A stretch of 64,000 nucleotides of DNA from Marinobacterium rhizophilum (GCF_024397915.1 NZ_CP073347.1:3100001-3164000); one strand, 5' to 3'. Shown: positions 51,711 to 61,269, counted from the first letter of the stretch. Notes: generated by a model from the sequence alone, not told the origin. Made by a program: numbers and translations.

Positions 51711-53870
51711 ATGCCTGAAATCGACTCCTACCCGCTGTTCAGCGGGACTCAGATCGCCCCGCTACGCGCCCTCATCACTGCCGGGGAACTGCCCGCCGAT
51801 GGGTTCTTTGCCACCAGCCTGGCGCAGCTTCAGGCCCGCGTAGACCCTGAACTCAAAGCAAAGCTGGATGTGCCAGGGCATGGCGAAGCGGGCAGCTACG
51901 CCCACAACCGCCACAGGGACAACGCACACACCATTGAAGCGGCCGGGCGCCTCTACCAGATGACCGGCAACCGCGACTATGCCCGCCTGGCCACCGAGAT
52001 CCTCGGGCTCTACGCCGAGCGCTACCCGGCCATGCCCTACCAACAGCAAAAAAACACCAACCCGCCCGGGCGCCTGTTTCACCAGATTCTTAACGAACAC
52101 ATGTGGCTGCTTTACGCCGTACTGGGTTACAGCCATGTGCGCGAAACCCTCCCCGAGACCCAACGGCAGGCGATCGAAAACAACATCTTCCATCCGATGA
52201 TCGAGATGTTCACCGTCACCTACCGCCACGACTTCGATCGCATCCACAACCACGGACTCTGGGCGGTCGCCGCCGTGGGTATTTGCGCCCTGGTACTGGG
52301 CGAGGACAGGGTGCTGGATCAGGCCATTTTTGGGCTTGAGGGCGACAGTATCAGCGGCGGCTACCTGGCACAGATCAAGCGACTGTTCGCACCCTCCGGC
52401 TACTATATTGAAGGCCCCTACTATCACAGGTTCGCGATTCGCCCCCTGTGCCTGTTTGCGGAGGCGCTGCACCTGCACCGCCCTGAGCTGGACATTTATG
52501 GCTTCCACGACCAGGCCATCGGCAAGACCATCAGGGCCCTGCTGATGACCAGCTACCCCAATGGCCGCTTTCCCGCGCTCAACGATGCCTCCCTGAGCAT
52601 GGATATAAAGGATGAAGGCGTGGTCATTGCCGTCGCCGTGCACCATGCCCGCTACGGCCACTGCGATGCCCTGGTGGGCACGGCCCGCCAGCAGGGTCAG
52701 GTCTGGCTTTACCCCTGCGCCTTCGAGCTGGCTCAGGCGGTCGATGCGGCCCCATCTGAACAGGAGCAACGGCCGTACTGGCCCAGCGTCGAGCTGAACG
52801 AAGGCATGCAGGGGGACCGCGGCGCCCAGGGTTTTCTGCGCCAGCGCCAACATGGTGATATCACCCAGGCGGTGATGAACTACGGTCAGCACGGTATGGG
52901 GCACGGCCATTTCGATACCCTGGGGCTGACCCTGTTCAGCCGCGACCAGGAGGTGCTGCGCGAATACGGCTTTGGCCGCTGGGTCAATGTGGAAACCAAG
53001 TTCGGCGGCCGCTACCTGGATGAGAACAAATCCTGGGCGCGCCAGACTGTGGCCCACAATACCGTGGTGGTCGACCAGGGATGCCAGAACGCGTTCGACG
53101 TCGCCCTGGCCGACAGCCACCACGGCGAAAGACATTTTTTCTCCGGCACCGGGCCGGTACAGGCCATGAGCGCCTTTGCCAACCAGCATTACGCCAGCGT
53201 CGGCATGCAGCGCACGGTGCTGCTGCTCGAGCTGGACGCGCTGTCCAGCCCGCTGCTGATCGACCTCTTTCGCCTGAGTTCGGAGCAGACACACCAGTAC
53301 GATTACCCGGTGCACTACCAGGGCCAGATCACCCACAGCAATGTCGACTTCCAGCCGACGGAGCGCCGCGTACTGGGCACGGACAACGGCTATCAGCACC
53401 TATTCGACCTGGCCAGGGGCCCAACGCCGCAGTGCCTGAGCCTGACCTGGCTGCAGGACAACTGCTTCCACACCTGGCTCGCCGCGGCCGAGGGTGCCGA
53501 GCTGATCCTGGCCCAGACCGGCGCCAATGATCCATCCTTTAACCTGCGCCGCCAGGACTGCCTGCTGCTGCGCCAGCACGGCCGGGATCAGCTGTTTGCC
53601 TCGCTGTTCGAGACCCACGGCCAGTTTGATGAAGCCAGCGAGCACTGCGAGGGCGCCCGGGGTGCCATGCAGCATATCGACATTCTGGGCCACAACGACC
53701 AGGGCTCGGTCGTGGCCATTCGCGGCGAGACTGCAGGCGCGCCCTTTCACATGACGCTCATGATCAGCAACAGGGCGGACGTATGCCCCACCACGGAGCA
53801 CCGTCTGTTCTTTAATAATATTGAGTACCACTGGCAGGGTTACTTCGCCGTGGTCACAAATAAGGAGTAA
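51711..53870 (+). CDS. Cytoplasmic oligoalginate lyase, PL17 type (first of tandem pair)
   Basis: A 719-residue heparinase II/III-fold protein without signal peptide. The N-terminal alpha/alpha toroid contains HNRHRDNAHTIEAAGRLYQMTG, NPPGRLFHQILNEHMWLL, the catalytic-type RIHNHGLWAVAAVG (Asn180, His181) and GYYIEGPYYHRFA (residues 230-242). The C-terminal beta-sandwich contains HGMGHGHFDTLGLTLFSRDQEVLREYGFGRWVNVETKFGGRYL and TVAHNTVVVDQ. These features match PL17 exo-type oligoalginate lyases, which cut imported oligomers to unsaturated monomers. Lack of a signal peptide fits import by the AlgQ system. Overall similarity to the next gene is high. Confidence 0.88.
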   Translation: MPEIDSYPLFSGTQIAPLRALITAGELPADGFFATSLAQLQARVDPELKAKLDVPGHGEAGSYAHNRHRDNAHTIEAAGRLYQMTGNRDYARLATEILGLYAERYPAMPYQQQKNTNPPGRLFHQILNEHMWLLYAVLGYSHVRETLPETQRQAIENNIFHPMIEMFTVTYRHDFDRIHNHGLWAVAAVGICALVLGEDRVLDQAIFGLEGDSISGGYLAQIKRLFAPSGYYIEGPYYHRFAIRPLCLFAEALHLHRPELDIYGFHDQAIGKTIRALLMTSYPNGRFPALNDASLSMDIKDEGVVIAVAVHHARYGHCDALVGTARQQGQVWLYPCAFELAQAVDAAPSEQEQRPYWPSVELNEGMQGDRGAQGFLRQRQHGDITQAVMNYGQHGMGHGHFDTLGLTLFSRDQEVLREYGFGRWVNVETKFGGRYLDENKSWARQTVAHNTVVVDQGCQNAFDVALADSHHGERHFFSGTGPVQAMSAFANQHYASVGMQRTVLLLELDALSSPLLIDLFRLSSEQTHQYDYPVHYQGQITHSNVDFQPTERRVLGTDNGYQHLFDLARGPTPQCLSLTWLQDNCFHTWLAAAEGAELILAQTGANDPSFNLRRQDCLLLRQHGRDQLFASLFETHGQFDEASEHCEGARGAMQHIDILGHNDQGSVVAIRGETAGAPFHMTLMISNRADVCPTTEHRLFFNNIEYHWQGYFAVVTNKE

Positions 53871-53873
53871 TAC

Positions 53874-56051
53874 GTGGACACCTATCAGCCATTGCTCATG
53901 AGCGTCGAGGAAGCAGCCCAGCTGCGCCAGCACCTGCACGCCGCCGATACCCGGGACGACCTGCTGGGACGCGCCATCAAGCGTGACATCAGGGCACTGG
54001 AGCTCTACCTGCAACTCCCGCCTGAAGTACCAGGCCACGGCGAAGCCGGTGGCTATGAGCACAACCGCCACAAGCAGAACTACATCCACCTGCACCTGGC
54101 CGGCAAGCTCTGGCTGGTTACCCAGGAGCCGCGTTATCGCGACTACGTGATCGACATGCTGCAGCGCTATGCCGATGTCTATCCGCAGCTCAGGCTCAAC
54201 ACCAGCAAGGATACCAACCCGCCGGGGCGCCTGTTCCACCAGACACTGAACGAAAACATGTGGTTGCTCTACGCCTCCGATGCCTACAGCTGTGTCCATG
54301 CCTGCCTGAACACCGAGCAGCGCCTGCATATCGAGAACAATCTGTTCCACGAAATGGTGCAGCTGTTTACCGAAACCTACGCCCACGATTTCGATATCGT
54401 GCACAACCACGGCCTCTGGGCAGTCGCAGCCGTGGGTATCTGCGGCTATGCCATCAATAACCAGGGCATCGTCGACAAGGCGCTCTATGGCCTCAAGGGC
54501 GACAGCGTCAGCGGCGGTTTTCTGGCCCAGCTCGAACAGCTGTTTTCGCCCGATGGCTATTACATGGAAGGCCCCTACTACCACCGTTTCGCGCTGCGCC
54601 CACTGCTGCTGTTCGCCGAGGCGATCGAACGCCGCCAGCCCCAGGTTCGGATCTATGACGTCAAGCAGCAGATCATCAAGCGCACCTCCCTTGCCCTGAT
54701 GTCGACGGCCTTCCCGGACGGTACCCTGCCGGCGCTGAATGACTCCTCCAAGACCATGGGCATCAGCGATGAAGGGCTGATCATCGCCACCAGCCTGTGC
54801 TACCAGCGCTACGGTGCCGACCCCATGCTCGTCGCCATGGCACAGCATCAGCAGCAGGTCTGGGTCGGTGCGGCGGGCCTGCAGCTCGCCCGCGCCGCCC
54901 GGGACCAGGCCCCCATGCCACTGAACTGGGGCAGCTTTGTTCTCAACGACGGCGCCGAAGGCGAGCGCGGTGGCCTGGGGATACTGCGGCATCAGGACAA
55001 GGCCGATGACCTGCACATGGCACTGCTCTGGTTCGGTCAGCACGGTAGCGACCACAAGCTGCACGCCGCCCTTGACCACGGCCACTTCGATGGCCTGCAC
55101 CTGAGCTGGTTTAACCGTTCCCAGGAAGTGCTGAACGACTATGGCTTCGGCCGCTGGGTCAATATCGAGCCCAAGTTTGGCGGCCGCTACATCCCGGAAA
55201 ACAAGAGCTACTGCAAACAGACCATCGCCCACAACACCGTGGTGGTGGATGAGCAGAGCCAGAACCGCGGCGATACCGCCACCGCCGAGCAGCGCTGGGG
55301 CGAGCTGCATTTTTGCGTCACGGACCACCCCGCCGGCCAGGGCATCAGCGCCCGGGCCCAGGGCTACTACGAGGGCGTGGACATGCAGCGCAGCGTATTG
55401 ATGCTGCAGCTTGAGGGTATCTCGGCGCCGGTACTGCTCGACCTCTACCGCCTGACCAGCACCGCCGAGCACCAGTATGACTATGCGCTGCACTACCAGG
55501 GGCAGATCATCCATACGGATTTTGACGTCAGCGCCCACCCGCAGCTGTCTGCGCTGGGCGCGGCCCATGGCTATCAGCACCTGTGGGAACTGGGCCGCGG
55601 CCACATCAGCGGCGAGACGCAGTCGGCGCAGGTCAGCTGGCTGATGGGACACAGCTACTACAGCATCAGCACCGCCCTGCCCGCCGGTGGCGACGTCATC
55701 TTCTGCCGCATCGGCGCCAATGACCCGCAATTCAACCTGCGCAGCGAGCCGGCTCTTGTCATCCGCAGCCGTGGCCGGGATCAGTTGTTTGCCACGGTAC
55801 TGGAAACCCATGGCCATTTTGACGAGTCGATGGAAATCTCCGAAAACGCCCGCGGCGATATCGAGCGTGTCGAGGTCATCGGTCACAACCAGGCAGCCTC
55901 GGTGGTGCGCCTTAAGCGCCGATCCGGCCAGAACCTCGTCGTTATGCTGAGCAACAGCAGCGACGTTGAAGGCCCCCACAGCGTGGAATTCAATGGCCAG
56001 CTCTACCGCTGGAACGGCGCCTTCGCCACCCGCCCGGAGACTGAAGCATGA
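53874..56051 (+). CDS. Cytoplasmic oligoalginate lyase, PL17 type (second of tandem pair)
   Basis: A 725-residue paralogue of the preceding protein with the same motifs: EHNRHKQNYIHLHLAGKLWLVT, NPPGRLFHQTLNENMWLLY, IVHNHGLWAVAAVG (Asn178, His179), GYYMEGPYYHRFALRP, HGHFDGLHLSWFNRSQEVLNDYGFGRWVNIEPKFGGRYI and TIAHNTVVVDE. No signal peptide. GTG start with AAGGAG overlapping the end of the first lyase gene, so the two are translationally linked. The pair may split mannuronate-rich and guluronate-rich substrates, or long and short oligomers (inference). Its stop overlaps the kdgK start. Confidence 0.88.
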   Translation: MDTYQPLLMSVEEAAQLRQHLHAADTRDDLLGRAIKRDIRALELYLQLPPEVPGHGEAGGYEHNRHKQNYIHLHLAGKLWLVTQEPRYRDYVIDMLQRYADVYPQLRLNTSKDTNPPGRLFHQTLNENMWLLYASDAYSCVHACLNTEQRLHIENNLFHEMVQLFTETYAHDFDIVHNHGLWAVAAVGICGYAINNQGIVDKALYGLKGDSVSGGFLAQLEQLFSPDGYYMEGPYYHRFALRPLLLFAEAIERRQPQVRIYDVKQQIIKRTSLALMSTAFPDGTLPALNDSSKTMGISDEGLIIATSLCYQRYGADPMLVAMAQHQQQVWVGAAGLQLARAARDQAPMPLNWGSFVLNDGAEGERGGLGILRHQDKADDLHMALLWFGQHGSDHKLHAALDHGHFDGLHLSWFNRSQEVLNDYGFGRWVNIEPKFGGRYIPENKSYCKQTIAHNTVVVDEQSQNRGDTATAEQRWGELHFCVTDHPAGQGISARAQGYYEGVDMQRSVLMLQLEGISAPVLLDLYRLTSTAEHQYDYALHYQGQIIHTDFDVSAHPQLSALGAAHGYQHLWELGRGHISGETQSAQVSWLMGHSYYSISTALPAGGDVIFCRIGANDPQFNLRSEPALVIRSRGRDQLFATVLETHGHFDESMEISENARGDIERVEVIGHNQAASVVRLKRRSGQNLVVMLSNSSDVEGPHSVEFNGQLYRWNGAFATRPETEA

Positions 56052-57016
56052 CAGCAGCCACGGACAAGAAAGCCAGCATCGCCCTGATTGGCGAATGCAT
56101 GATCGAGATTCAGCAGCACGCCAACGGCACCCTGGTGCAGGGCTTTGCCGGCGATACCTTGAATACCGCGGTCTATATGGCACGCCTGACCCCCGTGCAC
56201 GGTCACGAAGTGCAGTATGTAACAGCCCTGGGTGACAACGACCGCTTCAGCCAGGCCATGCTGGCGCAATGGCAGGCGGAGGGCATCGCCTGCGACTTTG
56301 TACGCCGCCTGCCCGGCAAGCTGCCCGGGCTCTATAACATTGATGTCGACGCCAACGGTGAGCGCTCTTTTACCTACTGGCGGGGCGAATCCGCTGCGCG
56401 GCAGCTGCTGGAGGGCGACGCTTTCGACCCCCAGCTGGAGTCCCTGCTCAGCTTTGACTACCTCTACCTGTCGGGTATCTCCCTGGCGATACTGCCGGAT
56501 GCCAGCCGCCACAAGCTGCTGGCGTGGCTTGTTCGTGCCAGAGCCCATGGAGCCCGGGTCTGCTTTGACAACAATTACCGCCCGCGCCTGTGGCGCGATG
56601 CCGCCCAGGCGCGTCACTGGTATGAGCAGGTGCTGCGGATTACCGATATCGCCCTGCTCACTTACGAAGACGAATGCATGCTCTGGGGCGACAGCAATGT
56701 CGAGCAGGTCTTTGCCCGCTGTCGTGATCTGGCCATCGGCGAAGTCGTCCTCAAGCGCGGCCACGAGCCTTGCCTGGTAGAAACCAGCGCCGGCCGCCAG
56801 AGCATTGCCGCCATCGCCGTAGAGCCGCACCTTGTCATCGACACCACCGCCGCCGGCGATTCCTTCAGTGCAGGCTACCTGGCCGCCCGCTTGCAGGGCG
56901 GCTGCACGCCAGCAGACTGCGCCACCCTGGGCCACCGCATCGCCAGCACCGTTATTCAGTACCGCGGCGGGCTGATTCCCCGGGATGCAATGCCGGAAAT
57001 AGGCACGGGGGATTGA
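56048..57016 (+). CDS. kdgK: 2-keto-3-deoxygluconate kinase KdgK
   Basis: A 322-residue PfkB-family kinase: SIALIGECMIEIQ, the Gly-rich GFAGDTLNTAVYMAR, LYLSGISLAIL, CFDNNYRPRLW and the catalytic anion-hole motif DTTAAGDSFSAGYLAARL. It phosphorylates KDG to KDPG, the point where DEH and D-mannonate routes meet. ATGA overlap with the upstream lyase gene. The next enzyme, KDPG aldolase (eda), is not in the window. Confidence 0.95.
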   Translation: MTAATDKKASIALIGECMIEIQQHANGTLVQGFAGDTLNTAVYMARLTPVHGHEVQYVTALGDNDRFSQAMLAQWQAEGIACDFVRRLPGKLPGLYNIDVDANGERSFTYWRGESAARQLLEGDAFDPQLESLLSFDYLYLSGISLAILPDASRHKLLAWLVRARAHGARVCFDNNYRPRLWRDAAQARHWYEQVLRITDIALLTYEDECMLWGDSNVEQVFARCRDLAIGEVVLKRGHEPCLVETSAGRQSIAAIAVEPHLVIDTTAAGDSFSAGYLAARLQGGCTPADCATLGHRIASTVIQYRGGLIPRDAMPEIGTGD

Positions 57017-57037
57017 ACATCTCGCAATAATGTCTTA

Positions 57038-57048
57038 TTGTACGACAA
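57038..57048. promoter_or_regulatory. GntR operator before the second SDR gene
   Basis: TTGTACGACAA, identical to the site at 39030, lies between kdgK and the SDR gene, 38 bp before the latter's start. It implies a separate regulated start for the SDR gene inside the run. Confidence 0.58.
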
Positions 57049-57085
57049 AATAAACCAGCAACATTCACAGATACAGGAAACCAGC

Positions 57086-57862
57086 ATGTTTAAGGATCTC
57101 GAAGGCAAGCGCGTTCTCGTCACCGGCTCCACTGCAGGTATCGGCTTCGCCGCTGCTGCTGCATTCGCCAAGGCCGGCGCCAGGGTTGGCATCAACAGCC
57201 ACCAGAACGATGCCACCGCCACTGCTGCCCTGGCCGCTCTGCAGGAATGTGGCGGCGAAGTCGCCTACTTCCAGGCCGACGTCACAAAAAGCGCCGAATG
57301 CGAAAAAATGGTGGCGGATTTTGTCGCCAAGTTCGGCGGTATCGATGTGCTGATCAACAATGCCGGTGGTCTTGGTGGCCGCTCCAAGGCAGAAGACATT
57401 GACGATGAGTTTTACGACCGTGTCATGAACCTCAATGCCCGTTCGGTCATCATGGTCACCAAATTCGCGATCCCGCATCTGCGTGCATCCGCCGCCGAAA
57501 GTGGCCTGACCAGCTGCGTGATCAGCACCGGTTCCATCGCCGGCCGCGAAGGCGGTGGCCTGGGTGCCAGCCTCTACGGCGCATCCAAAGCCTGGCTGCA
57601 CAACATCCAGCGCAACTGGGTCAAGGAACTGACCAAGGACAATATCCGCTTCAACATCGTCGCGCCGGGCACGATCGACACCGCCTTCCATGACGACAAG
57701 AGCACCGAGTTGAAAACCAATATCGCCAACTCCATCGCCATGGGCCGTTTCGGCACTATCGATGAATGTGCACCGTCCTACCTGTTTTTCGCGTCCCATA
57801 TGGCCAGCGGTTATGTCACCGGCCAGATCCTGGACGTCAATGGCGGCCAGATGTGCCCCTGA
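57086..57862 (+). CDS. Short-chain dehydrogenase, probable DEH reductase
   Basis: A 258-residue classical SDR: KRVLVTGSTAGIGFAAAAAFAKAGARVGINS (cofactor site, residues 8-38), NNAGG, the catalytic Ser-Tyr-Lys in STGSIAGREGG...LYGASKAW, and a final QILDVNGGQMCP. Its place after two oligoalginate lyases and kdgK, and near kdgF, fits the reductase that turns DEH (4-deoxy-L-erythro-5-hexoseulose uronate) into KDG, an SDR in Sphingomonas and Vibrio. The start at 57086 follows AGGA; an earlier in-frame start at 57038 lies inside the operator. Confidence 0.86.
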   Translation: MFKDLEGKRVLVTGSTAGIGFAAAAAFAKAGARVGINSHQNDATATAALAALQECGGEVAYFQADVTKSAECEKMVADFVAKFGGIDVLINNAGGLGGRSKAEDIDDEFYDRVMNLNARSVIMVTKFAIPHLRASAAESGLTSCVISTGSIAGREGGGLGASLYGASKAWLHNIQRNWVKELTKDNIRFNIVAPGTIDTAFHDDKSTELKTNIANSIAMGRFGTIDECAPSYLFFASHMASGYVTGQILDVNGGQMCP

Positions 57863-58051
57863 TGAGCACCCATTCCTGCGGGCACTGCCTGCAGGAATGC
57901 ACATGACCCCAAGCTTGCTTCGGGCCGCTGTGCACCCGGCCACCGGTCCCCGACGAGCGTCAAGTCCGGTTGCCGGGCCCCTGATCGCCTACCGGCACCT
58001 AGGCCCGGACCCGGCCAGCTGGAAAGGTTTCGCTTGTGAACCCTATGACTG

Positions 58052-58077
58052 TATAATCCTACAATATTGTATGATTA
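58052..58077 (+). promoter_or_regulatory. -10 element and degenerate operator of the GntR gene
   Basis: A perfect TATAAT (58052-58057) is followed by TTGTATGATTA (58067-58077), which matches nine of eleven positions of the island motif and sits within the palindrome TACAATATTGTA. This suggests autoregulation. No good -35 at normal spacing is seen. Confidence 0.48.
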
Positions 58078-58091
58078 ATTGAGGTAACAGC

Positions 58092-58841
58092 ATGGCAGCG
58101 CAATTTGCACTGATCTCGGGATCGAGTCGCAACCTGAATGTTCAGGTTGCCCGCGAGATAGCTGTCAAAATTCTGTCCGGCGAAGTCAAGGAAGGCGCCA
58201 TCATTGGTGGCGAAATCGCCATGTGCCAGCAGTTCGGCGTCAGCCGCACCGCATTGCGCGAAGCCATCAAGCTCCTAACCTCCAAGGGCATGGTTGAATC
58301 CCGTCCCAAGGTGGGTACCCGCGTATGTTGCCGCACCCAGTGGAACATGCTCGATGTACAGCTGCTGGAATGGCTCGCCAGCATCGAAACCACCGATGAT
58401 ATCTACCAGGAATTTCTTGAATTGCGCCGGGCCATCGAGCCCGAAGCCACGGCGCTGTCGGCTGAGCGTGCCACCAAGGAGCAGCGTATTGAGCTGACCA
58501 ATATTTTCCACCGCATGGTCGAAGTATCGGAAAACTTTGATCAGGACGCCTGGACGATCGTGGACAGCCAGTTCCATCGCATGATTTTCATCTCCACCGG
58601 CAACAGCTTTTACGTGCCCTTCGGCAATGTGCTGACCAGCATGTTCAAATGGTTTATCCGCTTCTCGTCCAAGGAAGGGGGCGTCTGCCTGAAGGAGCAT
58701 CGCGCCATCTATGACGCCATCATGTCCGGCGACAGCGTCAAGGCCCGCCAGGCCAGCCTGTCACTGATGCAGAGCCACAAGCACCGCCTGACACCCGACG
58801 AACAGCAGAAAAAACTCGAAGCCGCCGCGCTCTCCGTATAG
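58092..58841 (+). CDS. FadR-subfamily GntR regulator of the alginate island
   Basis: A 249-residue regulator: winged helix at residues 15-80 (VAREIAVKILSGEVKEGAIIGGEIAMCQQFGVSRTALREAIKLLTSKGMVESRPKVGTRV) and an all-helical FCD effector domain (LRRAIEPEATALSAERAT, DSQFHRMIFISTGN, KEHRAIYDAIMSGDSVKARQASLSLMQSH) with the Asp/His metal ligands of that fold. Most FCD regulators are repressors released by a sugar acid or lactate-like ligand; KDG or DEH would fit here. The repeated TTGTAYKACAA sites are its probable targets (inference). Confidence 0.92.
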   Translation: MAAQFALISGSSRNLNVQVAREIAVKILSGEVKEGAIIGGEIAMCQQFGVSRTALREAIKLLTSKGMVESRPKVGTRVCCRTQWNMLDVQLLEWLASIETTDDIYQEFLELRRAIEPEATALSAERATKEQRIELTNIFHRMVEVSENFDQDAWTIVDSQFHRMIFISTGNSFYVPFGNVLTSMFKWFIRFSSKEGGVCLKEHRAIYDAIMSGDSVKARQASLSLMQSHKHRLTPDEQQKKLEAAALSV

Positions 58842-59176
58842 AGAGCGCCTGCTTCCCCGCTCCTGACCCACCGCGCAACCACTCACCCAAGCCAGCCCCT
58901 GACCCCATCTAGGCCCCGTAACGCAGGCGATCGCCTGTCGACCCAGGTGCCTGTCTCCCCGGACAGCTGACCTTCAATGCCCCCGGTGCCATAAAAGCGA
59001 ACCAAAGCAGCCCGGCCGGCGCACCAATTCGGGGCGCGACCTGCATGTTGCTGTGGATAAGTCCCGCCGAGCCGCCCTGCTGCGGGATGGTGCACCCTCT
59101 TTGCTATGCTGGCACCCGACTTGCAAGTCCTGTAACAACGCAGGCAGCCCCTGTCAGTCAAGGAGCCAAATGAAGC
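58842..59176. other. 335-bp spacer between the alginate island and the solute cluster
   Basis: No gene is seen. GC-rich sequence without a convincing terminator is followed near 59100 by TTGCTATGCTGG-like AT-richer DNA that may hold the promoter of the next operon. Confidence 0.35.
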
Positions 59177-59998
59177 ATGAGCCGATTACTGATATCCACA
59201 GACCTCGATGGCACCCTGCTGGATCACCACAGTTACAGTGCAGCCGCCGCAGAGCCGGCGCTGCAGCAGCTGCGTCAGCGCCGGATTCCCTGGGTGCTTA
59301 ACACCAGCAAAACCCTCGCCGAACTCGAACCGCTGCGCCGGCAACTGGATAATTCACACCCCTTCGTGGTGGAAAACGGCGCCGCTCTCTACATTCCCGT
59401 CGCCTCGCCACTGGCGCCGGATCTGGCCACCGACCCCACGGGGAACTATCGCTGCAAGGTCTTCGGCCCCAGCCGGCGTCGCATACTGCTGGCGCTGGAG
59501 CCCCTGTCGCGGCGTTATCGCTTTACCGGCTTTAGCGCCCTTTCCCCGGAGCGTCTTGCCGAGATGACCGGGCTCGCCCCCGGGCAAGCCGGCCTGGCCA
59601 TGGCACGCCAGTTCACCGAACCGCTGATCTGGGAAGACTCCCGTGGCGCCTTGCAGGACTTTGCATCCGAGCTGTCACTGCTGAACTTCCAGGTACAGCG
59701 CGGCGGCCGTTTCACCCATGTCATGGGCCACTGCGACAAGGCCGACGCCATGACCTGGCTCGCCGAGCAATACCGGGCGCTGTGGGGCGAACCGGTTACC
59801 TGCATGGCACTGGGCGATAGCCACAACGATATCGGCATGCTCAAGCGCGCGGATCTGGCGGTACTGGTGCGCTCACCGACGCACAGGCCACCGGAAATCC
59901 CCGGGCGCACAGACCTGGTCCTGACCGCAGAGCCAGGCCCCGCGGGCTGGAACAGCGCTGTCCTTGCCGCCTTGCAGCAGCTTGGCTTGGGCACCTAG
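59177..59998 (+). CDS. HAD-family glucosyl/mannosyl-3-phosphoglycerate phosphatase
   Basis: A 273-residue HAD-IIB phosphatase: motif I STDLDGTLLD, motif II LNTSKTLAEL, motif III Lys region and motif IV MALGDSHNDIGML. The NTSKT and VVENGAALY segments are typical of mannosyl-3-phosphoglycerate phosphatase (MpgP) and its glucosyl counterpart. It would remove phosphate from the product of the glycosyltransferase encoded 22 bp downstream, giving a neutral-chain acidic solute such as glucosylglycerate. GGAG precedes the ATG at rather long spacing. Confidence 0.85.
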   Translation: MSRLLISTDLDGTLLDHHSYSAAAAEPALQQLRQRRIPWVLNTSKTLAELEPLRRQLDNSHPFVVENGAALYIPVASPLAPDLATDPTGNYRCKVFGPSRRRILLALEPLSRRYRFTGFSALSPERLAEMTGLAPGQAGLAMARQFTEPLIWEDSRGALQDFASELSLLNFQVQRGGRFTHVMGHCDKADAMTWLAEQYRALWGEPVTCMALGDSHNDIGMLKRADLAVLVRSPTHRPPEIPGRTDLVLTAEPGPAGWNSAVLAALQQLGLGT

Positions 59999-60020
59999 AA
60001 CACAACAAAAGGATTCCACC

Positions 60021-61247
60021 ATGGGCGATTTTTACCAGAACGGCATTATCACCACCTTGCACAACCTGTCCCACCGACCGCTGGAGGAACTGGAGCGCGA
60101 ACTGCTGGCCTTCTCCAAAACCCGACCGATGGCGCTGATCCTGCCCTGCCTGTACTCGGAGCTCGAAGGCGAGGCCATGCCCAACATCCTGCGCCACCTC
60201 AAGCAGGTGCCCTACCTGTCGGAGATCGTGATCGGGCTGGATCGCGCCAACGAAGAGCAGTACCGCGCGGCACTGAAATTTTTCTCTGCCCTGCCGCAAC
60301 CGCACCGGGTGCTGTGGAACGACGGCCCGCGCCTGCGCGCCATCGACGGGGCGCTCAAGGGCGAGGAGCTGTCGCCGCTGCAACCAGGCAAGGGGCGCAA
60401 TGTCTGGTTCTGCATGGGCTATACCCTGGCTGCCGGGCGGGCAGAATCCATCGCCATGCACGACTGTGACATCCTGACCTACGATCGCGAGCTGCTGGCG
60501 CGGCTGATCTACCCGGTGGCCAACCCCAATTTCAACTACGAATTCTGCAAGGGCTTCTATGCCCGCATCGCCGACCACAAGATCAACGGTCGGGTCAGCC
60601 GGCTACTGGTTACGCCCCTGCTGCGGGCACTGAAGAAAGTATTCGGCAATCTCGACTACCTCGAATACCTGGACAGCTACCGCTACCCGCTGGCCGGCGA
60701 GTTTTCCTTTCGCCGCGATGTAATGAACGACATCCGCATACCCAGCGACTGGGGGCTGGAGATCGGCGTACTCAGCGAGATGACCCGCAACTACTCCAAC
60801 AACCGCCTGTGCCAGGTCGATATCGCCGACGTTTACGACCACAAGCACCAGGATCTCTCACTGGACAGCGACGAAGCCGGCCTGTCCAAGATGTCGATCG
60901 ACATCACCAAGGCGATCTTTCGCAAGCTGGCCACCAACGGCATCGTCTTTAACCAGGAGACGTTCAGGACCATCAAGGCAACCTATTTCCGCATTGCACT
61001 GGATTTCGTCGAGACCTACCGCAACGACGCCGAAATCAATGGCCTGAAGCTGGACATCCACCTGGAGGAACAGGCGGTTGAACTCTTTGCCGGCAACATC
61101 TTCAAGGCGGGCAACCACTTTCTCGAAAACCCGATGGAAGCACCCTTTATTTCCAGCTGGAACCGGGTTCACAGCGCCTTCCCGGGCGTGCAGCAGCAGC
61201 TGATCGCCGCCGTCGATGCCGACATGGCGCAGTACGGCCGCGGCTAA
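60021..61247 (+). CDS. gpgS: Glucosyl-3-phosphoglycerate synthase-like glycosyltransferase
   Basis: A 408-residue cytoplasmic GT-A glycosyltransferase: MALILPCLYSELEGEAMPNIL at the start, the acceptor/donor site segment GKGRNVWFCMGYTLA and the metal-binding MHDCDILTYDRELLARLIYP (Asp-Cys-Asp). These fit the GT81-type GpgS group, which transfers glucose from NDP-glucose to 3-phosphoglycerate. The start at 60021 follows AGGA; 59964 overlaps the phosphatase gene and is unlikely. Mannosyl transfer cannot be excluded by eye, but the GH13 phosphorylase next door favours glucose. Confidence 0.82.
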   Translation: MGDFYQNGIITTLHNLSHRPLEELERELLAFSKTRPMALILPCLYSELEGEAMPNILRHLKQVPYLSEIVIGLDRANEEQYRAALKFFSALPQPHRVLWNDGPRLRAIDGALKGEELSPLQPGKGRNVWFCMGYTLAAGRAESIAMHDCDILTYDRELLARLIYPVANPNFNYEFCKGFYARIADHKINGRVSRLLVTPLLRALKKVFGNLDYLEYLDSYRYPLAGEFSFRRDVMNDIRIPSDWGLEIGVLSEMTRNYSNNRLCQVDIADVYDHKHQDLSLDSDEAGLSKMSIDITKAIFRKLATNGIVFNQETFRTIKATYFRIALDFVETYRNDAEINGLKLDIHLEEQAVELFAGNIFKAGNHFLENPMEAPFISSWNRVHSAFPGVQQQLIAAVDADMAQYGRG

Positions 61248-61269
61248 ACCCGCCCACAGGAGCGCAGCC

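Noticed and set aside
53400..56183. Very long open frames antisense to the PL17, dnaK and glutamate dehydrogenase genes
   Set aside because: They mirror codon bias of GC-rich genes on the other strand and contain no domain of their own.
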